Below are positions 10,580-18,555 of a DNA stretch of 64,000 nt, one piece after another (within the stretch, counting starts at the first letter, position 1; the number at the start of each line of letters is the position of its first letter). This DNA comes from Paenibacillus oenotherae. GTDB lineage: Bacteria; Bacillota; Bacilli; Paenibacillales; Paenibacillaceae. Location: the NCBI RefSeq assembly GCF_019443105.1, contig NZ_JAHZIJ010000010.1, positions 114,464 through 178,463 on the forward strand, written 5' to 3'. The notes under the pieces were generated by a model that saw only the letters and a program-made list of their open reading frames with translations, was not told where the DNA came from and made no database searches. The position numbers and the translations under genes are program-made.

Positions 10580-11150
10580 AAAAATATCCCCCCAATTGAA
10601 CAAATTATAAAATATACCAAATACTAATTTAACACAGATGAAGCGGGTAATTTTATATTTTATATAAAAGTTTTCTAATATTATCCGGTTATGTAGATGT
10701 ACCAGCTTCTATGATGTCTTCTTAATAGTGTACCTTGCCCAATTCAGGCTACTTTGGTCACTTGCAAAAGTTCTTTCATCTTAGTCCTCCAAAGATGACC
10801 ATCTTACTAAGGAGTCTCTTGACATTCGTACAGCAAAACGTATTCACATTAATTCTAAATACCTCTCCTTCAGCAAGGTAACTGCTTTTTGATGCGGCCG
10901 TTCGCCTGCCATCGGCAATAGTATCAGCTATTCAGTGCCCGCTTGCATACCTCATATTGAAGTCACGCACTCGCCCCATTGAACGCGGCAACATCTTGGA
11001 TTTAAGCCAATTTGATTCGTTCTGTCCAAGAAGTGCTATGTAGTTACAGTTATCGCGTATAACAGAACACTGAATTTAACATCTTGCAACTAATAGAAGG
11101 GCTTGTTCGTAGTAGATAGAGGAAGATTACTTTTCAAGAGAGGATTAACG
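10580..11150. other. Intergenic region upstream of the fibronectin-III/RHS genes
   Basis: About 570 bases without a supported gene. The first 100 bases are very AT-rich and include TATAAT on the minus strand (ttttataattt near 10600), a likely -10 element for the divergent minus-strand genes. The middle part has short minus-strand reading stretches broken by stops, such as one beginning MKELLQVTKVA, that could be a decayed mobile-element relic. I could not identify a family. Confidence 0.4.
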
Positions 11151-11549
11151 ATGAATCCCAAACAAATTATTATCGTTGGCACGATAGCTATTGTGATCAC
11201 ACTTAGCGGAGGTATTTGGACCGACAAGGCCAATGCCGGAAGCAAGAGCCCGATATCACCCACTCAGAAAGTGAATATTGAAGTTCAAGATGCCCTGCTG
11301 CAATTGCTTGGCGCATCCTCTAATGACGAAGTACAAGAAGCGTTGTATAACGGCGAATCATTGGCTGATATCGCTAAGAATAACAATCGGGATGTGCAGC
11401 ATATCATCGCTTTGCAGATGGCTGAGATGACCGAGCAGTTGGATTCGCGTCTTGCGCAGGGAAGCATTACCCTTGATCAATATCAGGCGCAGAGGTCAGA
11501 GCTGGCGGAGATTGTTACACGAAGCGCCTATGGCCTCAACGGCAGCTAA
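11151..11549 (+). CDS. Small secreted protein, DUF2680/YckD-like
   Basis: 132 residues starting at ATG 11151 behind AGAGAGG; an upstream in-frame start at 11103 is rejected because the signal peptide and ribosome site both fit 11151. Residues 3-22 (KQIIIVGTIAIVITLSGGIW) are a signal peptide or membrane anchor. The rest is helical, with a pattern (LLGASSNDEVQEALYNGESL, ADIAKNNN, GSITLDQYQAQ) seen in small exported Bacillota proteins of the DUF2680/YckD type, where a 'gain of helix, GxSLADIA' motif recurs. The exact family assignment is tentative. Function is unknown in the family. It is a single gene followed by its own terminator. Confidence 0.7.
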   Translation: MNPKQIIIVGTIAIVITLSGGIWTDKANAGSKSPISPTQKVNIEVQDALLQLLGASSNDEVQEALYNGESLADIAKNNNRDVQHIIALQMAEMTEQLDSRLAQGSITLDQYQAQRSELAEIVTRSAYGLNGS

Positions 11550-11603
11550 TCGCGCACCAGGCTTTTAGGAGGAAGTACAGACAATACGCAATTTATAAAG
11601 ACG

Positions 11604-11646
11604 GACGGATTACGGCATTCACCTGAGGCCTATCCGTTCCTTTTTA
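11604..11646 (+). terminator. Intrinsic terminator after the small secreted protein gene
   Basis: GGACGGAT and ATCCGTTCC pair with one bulge, with an inner GGC/GCC, and are followed by TTTTT. This stands 55 bases past the stop codon at 11549. Confidence 0.65.
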
Positions 11647-11703
11647 CGTGCAAATTTCTTGTAAAAAATTGTTGCCAGCCTGCAACTATTAGCATTTATT
11701 GGC

Positions 11704-11721
11704 GTCCAATAGTTATTGGAC
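11704..11721. promoter_or_regulatory. Perfect palindrome upstream of the amidase gene
   Basis: GTCCAATA-GT-TATTGGAC has perfect 8-bp arms and lies 61 bases before the amidase start. It has no T-run, so an operator is more likely than a terminator. The regulator is unknown. Confidence 0.5.
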
Positions 11722-11782
11722 AATTCTGGGCTGGCAAGTCCACTCGTCCATGAATCCAGTCATAGAATGGATGAGGTGAGCG

Positions 11783-13309
11783 ATGAAGAAGTTTGGATTC
11801 CTGTTGTTGTTTGTTGCCCTTCTGTTCCTGCTTCCCCAATATGGACAAGCTGCTCCCGGCGGTGCGCGGATTCTGCTGGACGGTCAGCAGCTGGCCTTGC
11901 CTGACAAGGTGGAGATTCCCATTATAAGCAACAGTGTCATGGTTCCTCTGCGTGTAATTGTAGAGAATCTTGGGTTCGACGTCAGCTGGGATAAGCAGCT
12001 CCGCAAAGTGACCGTCACCAAAGAGAATCGCATTGCCGAGCTGACGATCGGAAGTGCAACAGCAATTGTAGACGGGACCCAGCAGCCGCTAGTTACCGCA
12101 CCTGTCATTCACTCCGATACATCACTAGTTCCGCTGCGCTTCATTAGTGAAACGATGGGCCTCAAGGTCGGCTGGGACAATAAGACCAAGGAAGTAACTC
12201 TGCTCACTCCTGTGCAGACTCTCCCGGTAACCGAGCAAGATCCAACAACACCTGATGGTCTGCCTGATTCAACTGAAACAGAACCGGATCATACAGATGG
12301 AGACGCAGATCCCGTCAGTACTGGCCTGGCCTCCGTTGACGGAATCAGCTTTGACAGCAACCGCTTGATGATGGCAATTACGGGGAATGCAGCACCGAGC
12401 GTATTCACCATGAGCAATCCTGAACGAATTGTAATCGATGTGCCGGGCGCCAAATTCGCTGAAACTTTCGGCAATGGCCTACTATTGAACACGTCACCTG
12501 CAGGAGCATTGGAGGTAAAGGATTACCCCGATGTAAAGGGAATTCGCTATTCATTATTCAACAACAAACCTTCGACGGTTCGAATTGTTATCGATCTCAA
12601 CGGTGCCACATCGTATACGACTTACAATGAGGGGGATAGCAGCTCACAGCTGTTCGTCGTAGATCTGAATGCGAATGCTGACACGACTCTTCCTGATCCG
12701 GCTGCTCCAACACCCGTCGTGCCCCTTGACCCTAACGCCAGAAAGCTTGTCGTTCTCGACGCTGGCCATGGCGGTACTGATCCCGGTGCCAAGGGCATAA
12801 CAAGCAAGATAGAGAAGGATTTCAATCTCGCACTAACGCTCAAGGTCGAGGCACTGCTCAAACAGCAGCCCGGCATTGATGTTGTTCTGACCAGAGCGGA
12901 CGACACTTTCGTAACTCTGGCGGATCGCGCGATTATAGCTAACAACCTGCATGCCAATGTATTCGTTTCCATTCATGCCAATGCAGCTCCCGGCTCCCCT
13001 TCTGCGCAGGGAACAGAAACCTTTTACTACCATGACACAAGCAAGCTGCTGGCCGATATTATGCATAAGCATCTGATTGCTGCTACTGGCTTCAAGGATC
13101 GAAAGGCACAGTATAAAAGTCTCAAAGTACTGCGTGATACCATCATGCCTGCGGCGCTGCTCGAGATCGGCTTTTTGTCGAATGCGACGGAGGAATCGCT
13201 CCTGTTCACGGAAGAGTTCCAGCAGCGTGTAGCGGCAAGCATCGTAGAAGGCATTGTTGAATATCTCACTCTGCCAACAGAAACCCCACCCGTCGTACCA
13301 CAGCTGTAA
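11783..13309 (+). CDS. N-acetylmuramoyl-L-alanine amidase with copper-amine-oxidase-N, AMIN and Amidase_3 domains
   Basis: 508 residues; an exported zinc enzyme that would cut the amide between MurNAc and L-alanine in peptidoglycan. ATG at 11783 follows GAGGTG. The order is: signal peptide (LLLFVALLFLLPQYGQA); copper-amine-oxidase N-terminal module, residues about 27-140 (VPLRVIVENLGFDVSWD, LVPLRFISETMGLKVGWD); acidic linker; AMIN domain about 185-290 (ERIVIDVPGAKF, GIRYSLFNNKPSTVRIVIDL); Amidase_3 about 315-500. Catalytic and zinc positions are visible: LDAGHGGTDPGA (His), the glutamate in SKIEKDFNLAL, SIHANA (His) and LLEIGFLSN (Glu). The AMIN and Cu-amine-oxidase modules usually target such enzymes to the wall. 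It is monocistronic, converging on the DUF445 gene. Confidence 0.93.
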   Translation: MKKFGFLLLFVALLFLLPQYGQAAPGGARILLDGQQLALPDKVEIPIISNSVMVPLRVIVENLGFDVSWDKQLRKVTVTKENRIAELTIGSATAIVDGTQQPLVTAPVIHSDTSLVPLRFISETMGLKVGWDNKTKEVTLLTPVQTLPVTEQDPTTPDGLPDSTETEPDHTDGDADPVSTGLASVDGISFDSNRLMMAITGNAAPSVFTMSNPERIVIDVPGAKFAETFGNGLLLNTSPAGALEVKDYPDVKGIRYSLFNNKPSTVRIVIDLNGATSYTTYNEGDSSSQLFVVDLNANADTTLPDPAAPTPVVPLDPNARKLVVLDAGHGGTDPGAKGITSKIEKDFNLALTLKVEALLKQQPGIDVVLTRADDTFVTLADRAIIANNLHANVFVSIHANAAPGSPSAQGTETFYYHDTSKLLADIMHKHLIAATGFKDRKAQYKSLKVLRDTIMPAALLEIGFLSNATEESLLFTEEFQQRVAASIVEGIVEYLTLPTETPPVVPQL

Positions 13310-13333
13310 GCATGCTGCTTTCCATCAATTCAA

Positions 13334-13370
13334 AGAACCCCCCGCATCCCATAAGGAAACGGAGGGTTCT
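13334..13370. terminator. Shared terminator between amidase and DUF445 genes
   Basis: AGAACCC and GGGTTCT form the outer stem, with CCCGC/GGAAACGGA inside, between the two converging genes. T-rich stretches are modest on both sides, so it may serve both strands. Confidence 0.6.
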
Positions 13371-13387
13371 ATTGTTGTACACACCTG

Positions 13388-14626
13388 TTACAGCTGAAAC
13401 AATGACAGCACAATACCGACTACAAAGCCGCAGAGCGCTCCATTCACCCGAATCCATTGCAGATCATTGCCAAGCTTATCCTCCAGCATGCGAACCAAGG
13501 AGGCATCATCCATCTGGTCGAGATTTTCCTTCACCAGTTGTCCGATCCGATAGTGATTCGACTCCACAAATCCGATGATGCCAGAGAGCAGACGGGACTC
13601 CCATGCAGCAATCCATTCCGGCTGCTTGTTTACGTACCGCACAATAGATCGATACACGGTGAATACCGCACGGCCTCCATTCCCCTGCTCTTCCTCCAGC
13701 TTATGAATGATGGAGCCCCGCAAATCTTCGATCCGCTCCTGAATGAAGCTCTCTGTACCTTCTCCCTGAAGCTGGTTCAACGCCCATGCCTTGAGCCCGT
13801 CCAGACGAGTCTCGTCACCCGCCAATTCGAACAACCGCACCCGGACTTCGCGAATGATTTTCTCCCGATAAGGGTTATCCTCATTCTTCAGCTCCCGAAT
13901 ACCAGAGAGCAGTAGATTTTGCAGCATCGTCCCCATCTTCTCTTCATTCATGAAGCCTGCGAATGCTTGTACAGCGAAGCCCATGAAGCCGCCAACCTTG
14001 ACCTCATTGAGCTTCTCGCTCGCCAGCTTGCCCAGCATAATTCCTGTATCGGGCTTGGCTGCCCAGTTGGCACCCTCATCGAGCACATAGTCGAAGCTTT
14101 TCTCGTCGTACCGGTCATTCATGATTTTGGCCAGCACTGTATCTGCCGCAGCTCTCATATCCATCTTCTGTATGTACGCCGCTATGCCGGACTGAATGTA
14201 AGGTGCAGCCTTATCAAGCGGCATTCGCTGCGCCAGCTGAATCAGCAGGTTTAGAATGCTTTTTCTTACGCTCCTCCTGCTTAACAGCTTGGTCAACAAG
14301 GATGACGCATACCGCAGCACATTGAGCTTCCGCAGCTTATTCTCGATACTCTCTTTGTTCAGAAATTCATTCTCCATAGCCGAGATTAACGATTGAATGA
14401 TTCTGTTCCTGTTCTTGAGCAGCAGCGAGGTATGCGGAATCGGAATTCCAAGAGGATGACGGAATAATGCAGTCACCGCAAACCAGTCCGCAATACCGCC
14501 AACCAAGCCCGCTTCGAAGCCGCCCTGCAGCAAGGAGACGAAAATGGATTTCGGGAGGAATAAGGTGGCCACGAAGCCGGAGGCCATTACGGCCAAAGAA
14601 ATGCTCGCCAAATATCTAGATCTCAT
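13388..14626 (-). CDS. DUF445 family membrane protein
   Basis: 412 residues, start ATG at 14626. The N-terminus has a membrane segment (YLASISLAVMASGFVATLFL) and a second hydrophobic stretch with the family's signature (GGIADWFAVTALFRHPLGIP). A long helical soluble region follows, and a last membrane helix (ALCGFVVGIVLSLF) sits at the C-terminus. This topology and the GxxxDWxAVxALFRHPLG-type motif are those of DUF445 proteins (YheB type), whose biochemical role is not established. It is transcribed alone, and its promoter region lies in the 14.63-14.99 kb gap. The order of helices suggests a cytoplasmic or peripheral bulk tethered at both ends. Confidence 0.88.
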   Translation of the reverse strand: MRSRYLASISLAVMASGFVATLFLPKSIFVSLLQGGFEAGLVGGIADWFAVTALFRHPLGIPIPHTSLLLKNRNRIIQSLISAMENEFLNKESIENKLRKLNVLRYASSLLTKLLSRRSVRKSILNLLIQLAQRMPLDKAAPYIQSGIAAYIQKMDMRAAADTVLAKIMNDRYDEKSFDYVLDEGANWAAKPDTGIMLGKLASEKLNEVKVGGFMGFAVQAFAGFMNEEKMGTMLQNLLLSGIRELKNEDNPYREKIIREVRVRLFELAGDETRLDGLKAWALNQLQGEGTESFIQERIEDLRGSIIHKLEEEQGNGGRAVFTVYRSIVRYVNKQPEWIAAWESRLLSGIIGFVESNHYRIGQLVKENLDQMDDASLVRMLEDKLGNDLQWIRVNGALCGFVVGIVLSLFQL

Positions 14627-14992
14627 ATTATGTCTCCTATTCGGCTGCTGCTAAAGCTAACAGCCCCATACTGTGTTATTGCTCCAATAGCAGCAGGACC
14701 TTTTTATAGGAAAGGGTTCCCACTCGCTATACTAAGTATGATTTCTCTACAGGGCATCCCTTGTACCAGATCCCTTATCGTTGAATTCCATTACACTTTA
14801 CCATCATCATAACAGAAACGAAACTCAAACCTAAATTCATTTTTATTATGACAGGGTTCTCCATAGGAGCCCCGTCCCAGCTTAGCAGGTACTATGTGAA
14901 AATAGTACTACCTACTTTGAAAATAATGGGTATAATTTAATTATGACTTGGTACTAAGACAAGGACAAACACATTAAATGGAGGAATTCAAT
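14627..14992. other. Intergenic region between divergent DUF445 and YiaA/B genes
   Basis: About 365 AT-rich bases between two divergently read genes. It contains a perfect palindrome at 14889-14908, listed separately, and TATAAT at 14931-14936, which is a likely -10 element for the rightward gene. I see no convincing -35 at the usual distance and no gene. Confidence 0.5.
14889..14908. promoter_or_regulatory. Palindromic operator candidate before the YiaA/B gene
   Basis: GTACTA-tgtgaaaa-TAGTAC has perfect 6-bp arms and lies just upstream of the TATAAT at 14931, overlapping the expected -35 area. A bound regulator would block or activate that promoter. Its identity is unknown. Confidence 0.45.
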
Positions 14993-15454
14993 ATGTATTC
15001 CAAACGTAGAAGAAACACTTCGGCCTTTACCTTCCTATCTTGGGCATCGTTTTCATTTGCACTGCTCGGCATGTTCATCGGCATTCTTTATCTGGACGAA
15101 CCGCTTAGTGTAAGGGGATACTACGCAGTCAGCGCCCTATATTTGACCATGGCTTCCTTCGTTCTTCAGAAGGTCGTTCGCGATAATTTGGAAGATGAGC
15201 AGGCAACCCGCAAAAGAAACACGCCGGCCTTTACCTTCATGGCTTGGACGGCATTCTCAACAGCGCTTATGGCCATGTTCATCGGCATCTGCTACCTCGA
15301 TCAACCGCTATCGGTTCAAGGCTATTACGCCGTCTGCGCCTTGTTCCTGACAATGTCCTCCTTCGTCCTGCAGAAGACTGTACGCGACAACAATGAGGAT
15401 ATCGACCCGCAAGCCCTGCAACCGGGTGCTGAGAGCATGAATCTGCAAGACTAG
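14993..15454 (+). CDS. YiaA/YiaB-type inner membrane protein, duplicated two-helix domain
   Basis: 153 residues. ATG at 14993 is chosen because GGAGG ends 8 bases upstream; the in-frame ATG at 14978 overlaps that ribosome site. The protein is an internal duplication: each half holds two membrane helices in the same order (FTFLSWASFSFALLGMFIGI / YYAVSALYLTMASFVLQK, then FTFMAWTAFSTALMAMFIGI / YYAVCALFLTMSSFVLQK), each half ending in VRDN and a charged loop. This matches the YiaAB two-helix domain family of small membrane proteins, of unknown function. Monocistronic, behind an apparent TATAAT box. Confidence 0.85.
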   Translation: MYSKRRRNTSAFTFLSWASFSFALLGMFIGILYLDEPLSVRGYYAVSALYLTMASFVLQKVVRDNLEDEQATRKRNTPAFTFMAWTAFSTALMAMFIGICYLDQPLSVQGYYAVCALFLTMSSFVLQKTVRDNNEDIDPQALQPGAESMNLQD

Positions 15455-15592
15455 TAGGTAGATAGTAGGAGAATCGTTTTGTCACGGGATTCGTCCCCCA
15501 AAGAAAACTTCGTTCTCCAGCTATCCCCATCATAAACCACCCTTCAAATTATACCACCAGCTATCTCCGGCTAACCTAATAATAACAAAGAG

Positions 15593-15625
15593 AAACCTTG
15601 AAAGGCATCCAGCCAGTCAAGGTTT
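15593..15625 (-). terminator. Repeated cassette terminator T1
   Basis: The first of five copies of the same palindrome (AACCTTGA ... TCAAGGTT with inner GGC/GCC), here 15 bases past the stop of the immunity-like gene at 15640-16107. On the minus strand the stem is followed by a short T-rich stretch. Confidence 0.7.
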
Positions 15626-15639
15626 CATGTGTCGGCATG

Positions 15640-16107
15640 TTAATTGCTATTAAATAGCTTCAATGCAACTATGTTTCCTGAGTTACCAAAAACCGAAGCA
15701 TGGTACAATCCTTCGAAGATATTATCTCTATGGAACTCCCCAACAAAGACAATATCATCATCCTTCTCGCTATACGCATATCGAACCAGTATAATAGTGA
15801 GATTCTTAACATGCTTATTTCGGCAGAATTCCTGTACATTACAACCAAATTCTACAATTGCGCTTGGAATCTCCTCTAATTCAAACCACTCATCAAATTC
15901 GCCTATAAATTCTTGATTAAGAATTTCAAAAGTAATGGAATGTAAGAGCCCATTAAGATGGGATACCTTCTTTGATTGGATCTTATCTTCGGGTAGAACT
16001 CTGTAATTATTCTTTTCTTCAAAAACAGTAAGTATGTACGACATATCAGTATTTTCATCCGTATCAAATGAAATGAACTGAGAGCAGTCATATAAAACTT
16101 CCGACAT
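15640..16107 (-). CDS. Putative immunity protein of an RHS toxin cassette
   Basis: 155 residues, start ATG 16107 behind AGAGGTGAG. It is clearly related to the product at 18556-19017: both begin with Met-Ser, contain a DC(S/T)Q motif, and share an (L/I)LN(Q/D)EF(I/L)G segment and a GLF/YH-x-S-F/V-x-FG ending. I do not recognise a named family. The immunity role is inferred from its position: it follows, by 4 bases, a HINT-plus-tip relic (16112-16287) and precedes a cassette terminator, as toxin tip and immunity gene normally stand. The toxin tip is almost entirely deleted, so this would be an orphan immunity gene. Confidence 0.6.
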   Translation of the reverse strand: MSEVLYDCSQFISFDTDENTDMSYILTVFEEKNNYRVLPEDKIQSKKVSHLNGLLHSITFEILNQEFIGEFDEWFELEEIPSAIVEFGCNVQEFCRNKHVKNLTIILVRYAYSEKDDDIVFVGEFHRDNIFEGLYHASVFGNSGNIVALKLFNSN

Positions 16108-16111
16108 TATC

Positions 16112-16287
16112 TCACCTCTTAGGGATGCTATAGATTTTAACCCCTGTCGCTCTCCTCGGTTCTTTTTCGATCTTGTCTATTGGTAGTTTAGTACCGCCGC
16201 TCGTAACAAGCAAATCGCCAACCTTCAGGTCTTTAACAAGCGTCTTTTTCAATCTACCCAGAAAGGATTTGGCACCATAAAATTCCT
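16112..16287 (-). pseudogene. Relic of RHS HINT domain joined to the last residues of a toxin tip
   Basis: Read on the minus strand, an open frame gives TLVKDLKVGDLLVTSGGTKL then IDKIEKEPRRATGVKIYSI and stops after PKR. The first part matches the HINT segment of the RHS ORFs at 16819 and 19915 residue for residue apart from a few changes. The last dozen residues (ATGVKIYSIPKR) are new and end 4 bases before the immunity-like gene. The 5' end is cut at the neighbouring terminator T2. It reads as a deletion derivative that lost nearly all of its toxin tip and all of the RHS core. Confidence 0.7.
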
Positions 16288-16293
16288 ATAAAA

Positions 16294-16324
16294 AACCTTG
16301 AAAGGCATGAAGCCAATCAAGGTT
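16294..16324 (-). terminator. Repeated cassette terminator T2
   Basis: AACCTTGA and TCAAGGTT arms with inner GGC/GCC, followed on the minus strand by TTTTT. It lies 10 bases past the stop of the 16334-16825 gene. This is the best-formed intrinsic terminator of the five related copies. Confidence 0.8.
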
Positions 16325-16333
16325 AAAGCGGTG

Positions 16334-16825
16334 TCAGTAACTTTCTAAATTTTCTTTTTGTAGCTCAGCTATTTTTCCAAACGGCTCGAATAAAACGAAT
16401 ATTTTTTTTTGAAAACTACTATCCTCCATTAGTTGTTTATTCTTCTCTACATCATTGAGAATTGCATAAAACTCTTCACATTCAACAGATGCACCTTCGC
16501 CACCATCTGCCTCATCCCCGGACTTCAACAATAAATCTTGTAGCGATAACTTGCCGTCTAAATATTTTAGATAATAATAACCAATTACTGCATCACTAAA
16601 AAGTGGGATACTTTTAATTCTGTGGCTTTCATCAATTAACAAATCACATAGAGCTTTACTTAATTCATCTATATCCCTTGATAAGGATACATTTATTAGC
16701 CAATCATCTAGTTTTTCACTCATCATAATGCGCTTATCCGCCCATTCCTGCCAATCTTTTTTACTAAAATATCCACTAAAAGCAGTTACAAACAAAAAAT
16801 GACCAATTGCTATTATTTTTACCAC
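16334..16825 (-). CDS. Putative immunity protein for the tip encoded at 16819-17928
   Basis: 163 residues from GTG at 16825, overlapping the last codons of the toxin ORF by 7 bases, the tight coupling expected of a toxin/immunity pair. An internal ATG (reading MSEKLDDWL, about residue 35) could be the real start. The product is acidic and helical, with segments DELSKALCDLLIDESHRI and YYLKYLDGKLSLQDLLL. I do not recognise a family. The call as immunity protein rests on position directly after the tip, small size, and the following cassette terminator. Confidence 0.6.
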   Translation of the reverse strand: MVKIIAIGHFLFVTAFSGYFSKKDWQEWADKRIMMSEKLDDWLINVSLSRDIDELSKALCDLLIDESHRIKSIPLFSDAVIGYYYLKYLDGKLSLQDLLLKSGDEADGGEGASVECEEFYAILNDVEKNKQLMEDSSFQKKIFVLFEPFGKIAELQKENLESY

Positions 16826-17928
16826 CTCGGTGTTTCAGGATGTAATCCCGGCACTCCTTTTCCATGTTGTCGAGGATTGTACCATGGATTAGGATGGTGA
16901 AGAGGATTTGTATGTGTTTCAACGTCAGGTCGTCCATGGTCAGTATAATCATTATTACCTATCTTTCGACCATACTTATCATAAATTGTCTCTCTCGAAT
17001 AAAGTTGACCAGTCTTTTCATTTATCTTTTGATCAACAATGCTTCGTGTACCAGGAACTGTATATGATCTATCTCTAGTGTTAGGTTGGTTTTCATAAAT
17101 TTCTTTATAGTTTTGCTCCCAATATCTTTGATATCGAGCCGCCTCTGATGAGTCCATTTCATCAACAAAAGTCTTACCATTTCCCGTCCCCTTAACAGTG
17201 CAATTATGCACCCAAATCCCAAGATTAGAGACGAAATAAGAATTAAAATCTTCCACTTCAAAATTGTAAACAGTCGCTTGTCTCGGCTCTTTTTCGATTT
17301 TGTCTATTGCTAGTTTAGTGCCGTCGCTCGTAACCAGCAAATCGCCAACCTTCAGGTCTTTAACAAGTGTCCATCCCTTGCCATCTAACCAGAAAGGATG
17401 CTCGCCCGTCACCTCGATGATTTCATCCCCGATGTGGACATAGTGGATTTCCTCGGCTTGCTTCTGGAACAGACCCACTACCTCTTTATATGCCACTTCT
17501 CCGGTTGTATCATCTTTCGAGAGAACCATATCTCCAACTTCAATGTCCTCGATCGGCTTCTCGCCTTTGTCTGTAAGCACCTTTGTTCCAGATGTAAAGC
17601 AATTACATTTATTATAAAGATCATACACCTCATCGCTGTATTTCATAACATCCTCCGCATGAGCAGCCGTTCTTACTGCAGCACCTGTACCTGAAAGAAA
17701 TGGCACAAATGCCGATCCAACATCGAGAGCTAGATAGCCTGCATTCTCCCAGCTCGGATCCCTAATAAGTTCAATCGTATCATAGATTGCAAATCCGATG
17801 TCAGCAATCTGGCCTTTATACGTATCCTCTGTATTAAACCGGCCAATACCTGGTGTGTTTGATGTACTCATTCGGCACTGGGTAGCCCCACCTAAAAAAG
17901 AAGCCCTGAAAGGCACGAAGCCAGTCAA
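16819..17928 (-). CDS. 5'-truncated RHS fragment: pretoxin HINT domain plus toxin tip
   Basis: An open frame of 369 codons, but true RHS homology begins only near 17848 (PGIGRFNTEDTYKGQIAD); the first 25 codons run through terminator T3 and junction sequence. A HINT self-splicing-like domain follows (CFTSGTKVLTDKG, VTGEHPFWLDGKGW, YFVSNLGIWVHNC), nearly identical in DNA to the copy at 19915-22749. Compared with that copy, 30 codons that carry NPLMYHDPTGH are missing. After the HN-C junction come 126 residues unique to this copy, with YDKYGRKIG, DYTDHGRPD and HTNPLHHPNP, a His-rich arrangement reminiscent of nuclease tips of polymorphic toxins. This is inference, not a family match. It lacks promoter, signal and shell, so it is probably a silent displaced cassette. 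Confidence 0.7.
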   Translation of the reverse strand: MTGFVPFRASFLGGATQCRMSTSNTPGIGRFNTEDTYKGQIADIGFAIYDTIELIRDPSWENAGYLALDVGSAFVPFLSGTGAAVRTAAHAEDVMKYSDEVYDLYNKCNCFTSGTKVLTDKGEKPIEDIEVGDMVLSKDDTTGEVAYKEVVGLFQKQAEEIHYVHIGDEIIEVTGEHPFWLDGKGWTLVKDLKVGDLLVTSDGTKLAIDKIEKEPRQATVYNFEVEDFNSYFVSNLGIWVHNCTVKGTGNGKTFVDEMDSSEAARYQRYWEQNYKEIYENQPNTRDRSYTVPGTRSIVDQKINEKTGQLYSRETIYDKYGRKIGNNDYTDHGRPDVETHTNPLHHPNPWYNPRQHGKGVPGLHPETPRW

Positions 17929-17932
17929 GGTT
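17901..17932 (-). terminator. Repeated cassette terminator T3
   Basis: A diverged copy (CCTTGACTGG ... CTTTCAGGGCTT on the minus strand, then TTCTTTTTT) 17 bases past the stop of the 17949-18368 gene. The stem is shorter than in T2, but the T-run is good. Confidence 0.65.
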
Positions 17933-17948
17933 ATGTTCTATATCCCAT

Positions 17949-18368
17949 CTATTTATAAAAATCTTCTACGGATACTGCTTCTATTGAGCTGCAATAAAAG
18001 TCTATAAAATTAAATCCATCATTCTCCCCATACCCACTGTCATCATGGACATGATACCTTTTGCTACTTTCCCAACCGATCTCGTTCTTGTCGTGAATAA
18101 TCAAATTATCGGTAAGATATAGATTTGTTACCTTTCTTAGTGTGAGATCCGAAACATTATAATATCTTATTTTAAGTTTGAACCTCCGGTTACTTTTTAT
18201 CAGTGACAGTGATACAAAGAAAGTAAGTTCTAGGGTAGTAGTCAAACCATCCATACCATCTATGTCAATATCATACTCTATCCCTACTATACCCTCATAA
18301 CTCCAAGATCCTAAAGCATTCAATTTATCAGTCATGAGTTCATAGTTCTTAATAACTGACAATTGCAT
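17949..18368 (-). CDS. Putative immunity protein of a displaced RHS cassette
   Basis: 139 residues, ATG 18368 with AAGGAG six bases upstream. The sequence is rich in beta-type segments (YEGIVGIEYDIDIDGMDG, TTLELTFFVSLSLIK, FKLKIRYYNVSDL) and ends with SSIEAVSVEDFYK. No family recognised. Its start overlaps the end of a tip relic (18332-18513) and it is followed by terminator T3, so an immunity role is inferred from context only. Confidence 0.55.
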   Translation of the reverse strand: MQLSVIKNYELMTDKLNALGSWSYEGIVGIEYDIDIDGMDGLTTTLELTFFVSLSLIKSNRRFKLKIRYYNVSDLTLRKVTNLYLTDNLIIHDKNEIGWESSKRYHVHDDSGYGENDGFNFIDFYCSSIEAVSVEDFYK

Positions 18369-18513
18369 CCCATCTCCTTATTAATCAATAAACTCAATTT
18401 CATTGTGTGATGTCGCGAGTTACCGTGCACACTATAATCAACCCTTGCTGTAGTGCCGCTGTCATCTGTCATGCCGATGCGCCTGCCCCGTGTGTCGTAT
18501 GTAGCGTGGTAAA
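18332..18513 (-). pseudogene. Relic of an RHS toxin tip
   Basis: About 60 codons are open on the minus strand from terminator T4 to a stop at 18332, overlapping the next gene's start by 37 bases. They read ATYDTRGRRIGMTDDSG then ARVDYSVHGNSRHHT. The YD-like start and the DYxxHG motif resemble the end of the tip at 16819-17928 (YDKYGRKIG, DYTDHG) but are different sequence. HINT and RHS core are missing, so only the distal tip survives. Confidence 0.55.
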
Positions 18514-18546
18514 AAAAACTTGAAAGGCATGAGACCAATCAAGGTT
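18512..18546 (-). terminator. Repeated cassette terminator T4
   Basis: AACCTTGATTGG ... CTTTCAAGTT followed by TTTTTTT on the minus strand, 10 bases past the stop of the 18556-19017 gene. Confidence 0.75.
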
Positions 18547-18555
18547 TGAGTACAA

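Noticed and set aside
10700-10900. Possible transposase relic in the gap after the fibronectin-III gene
   Set aside because: Only a short frame (MKELLQVTKVA) with stops follows; no terminal inverted repeats or target duplication could be seen.
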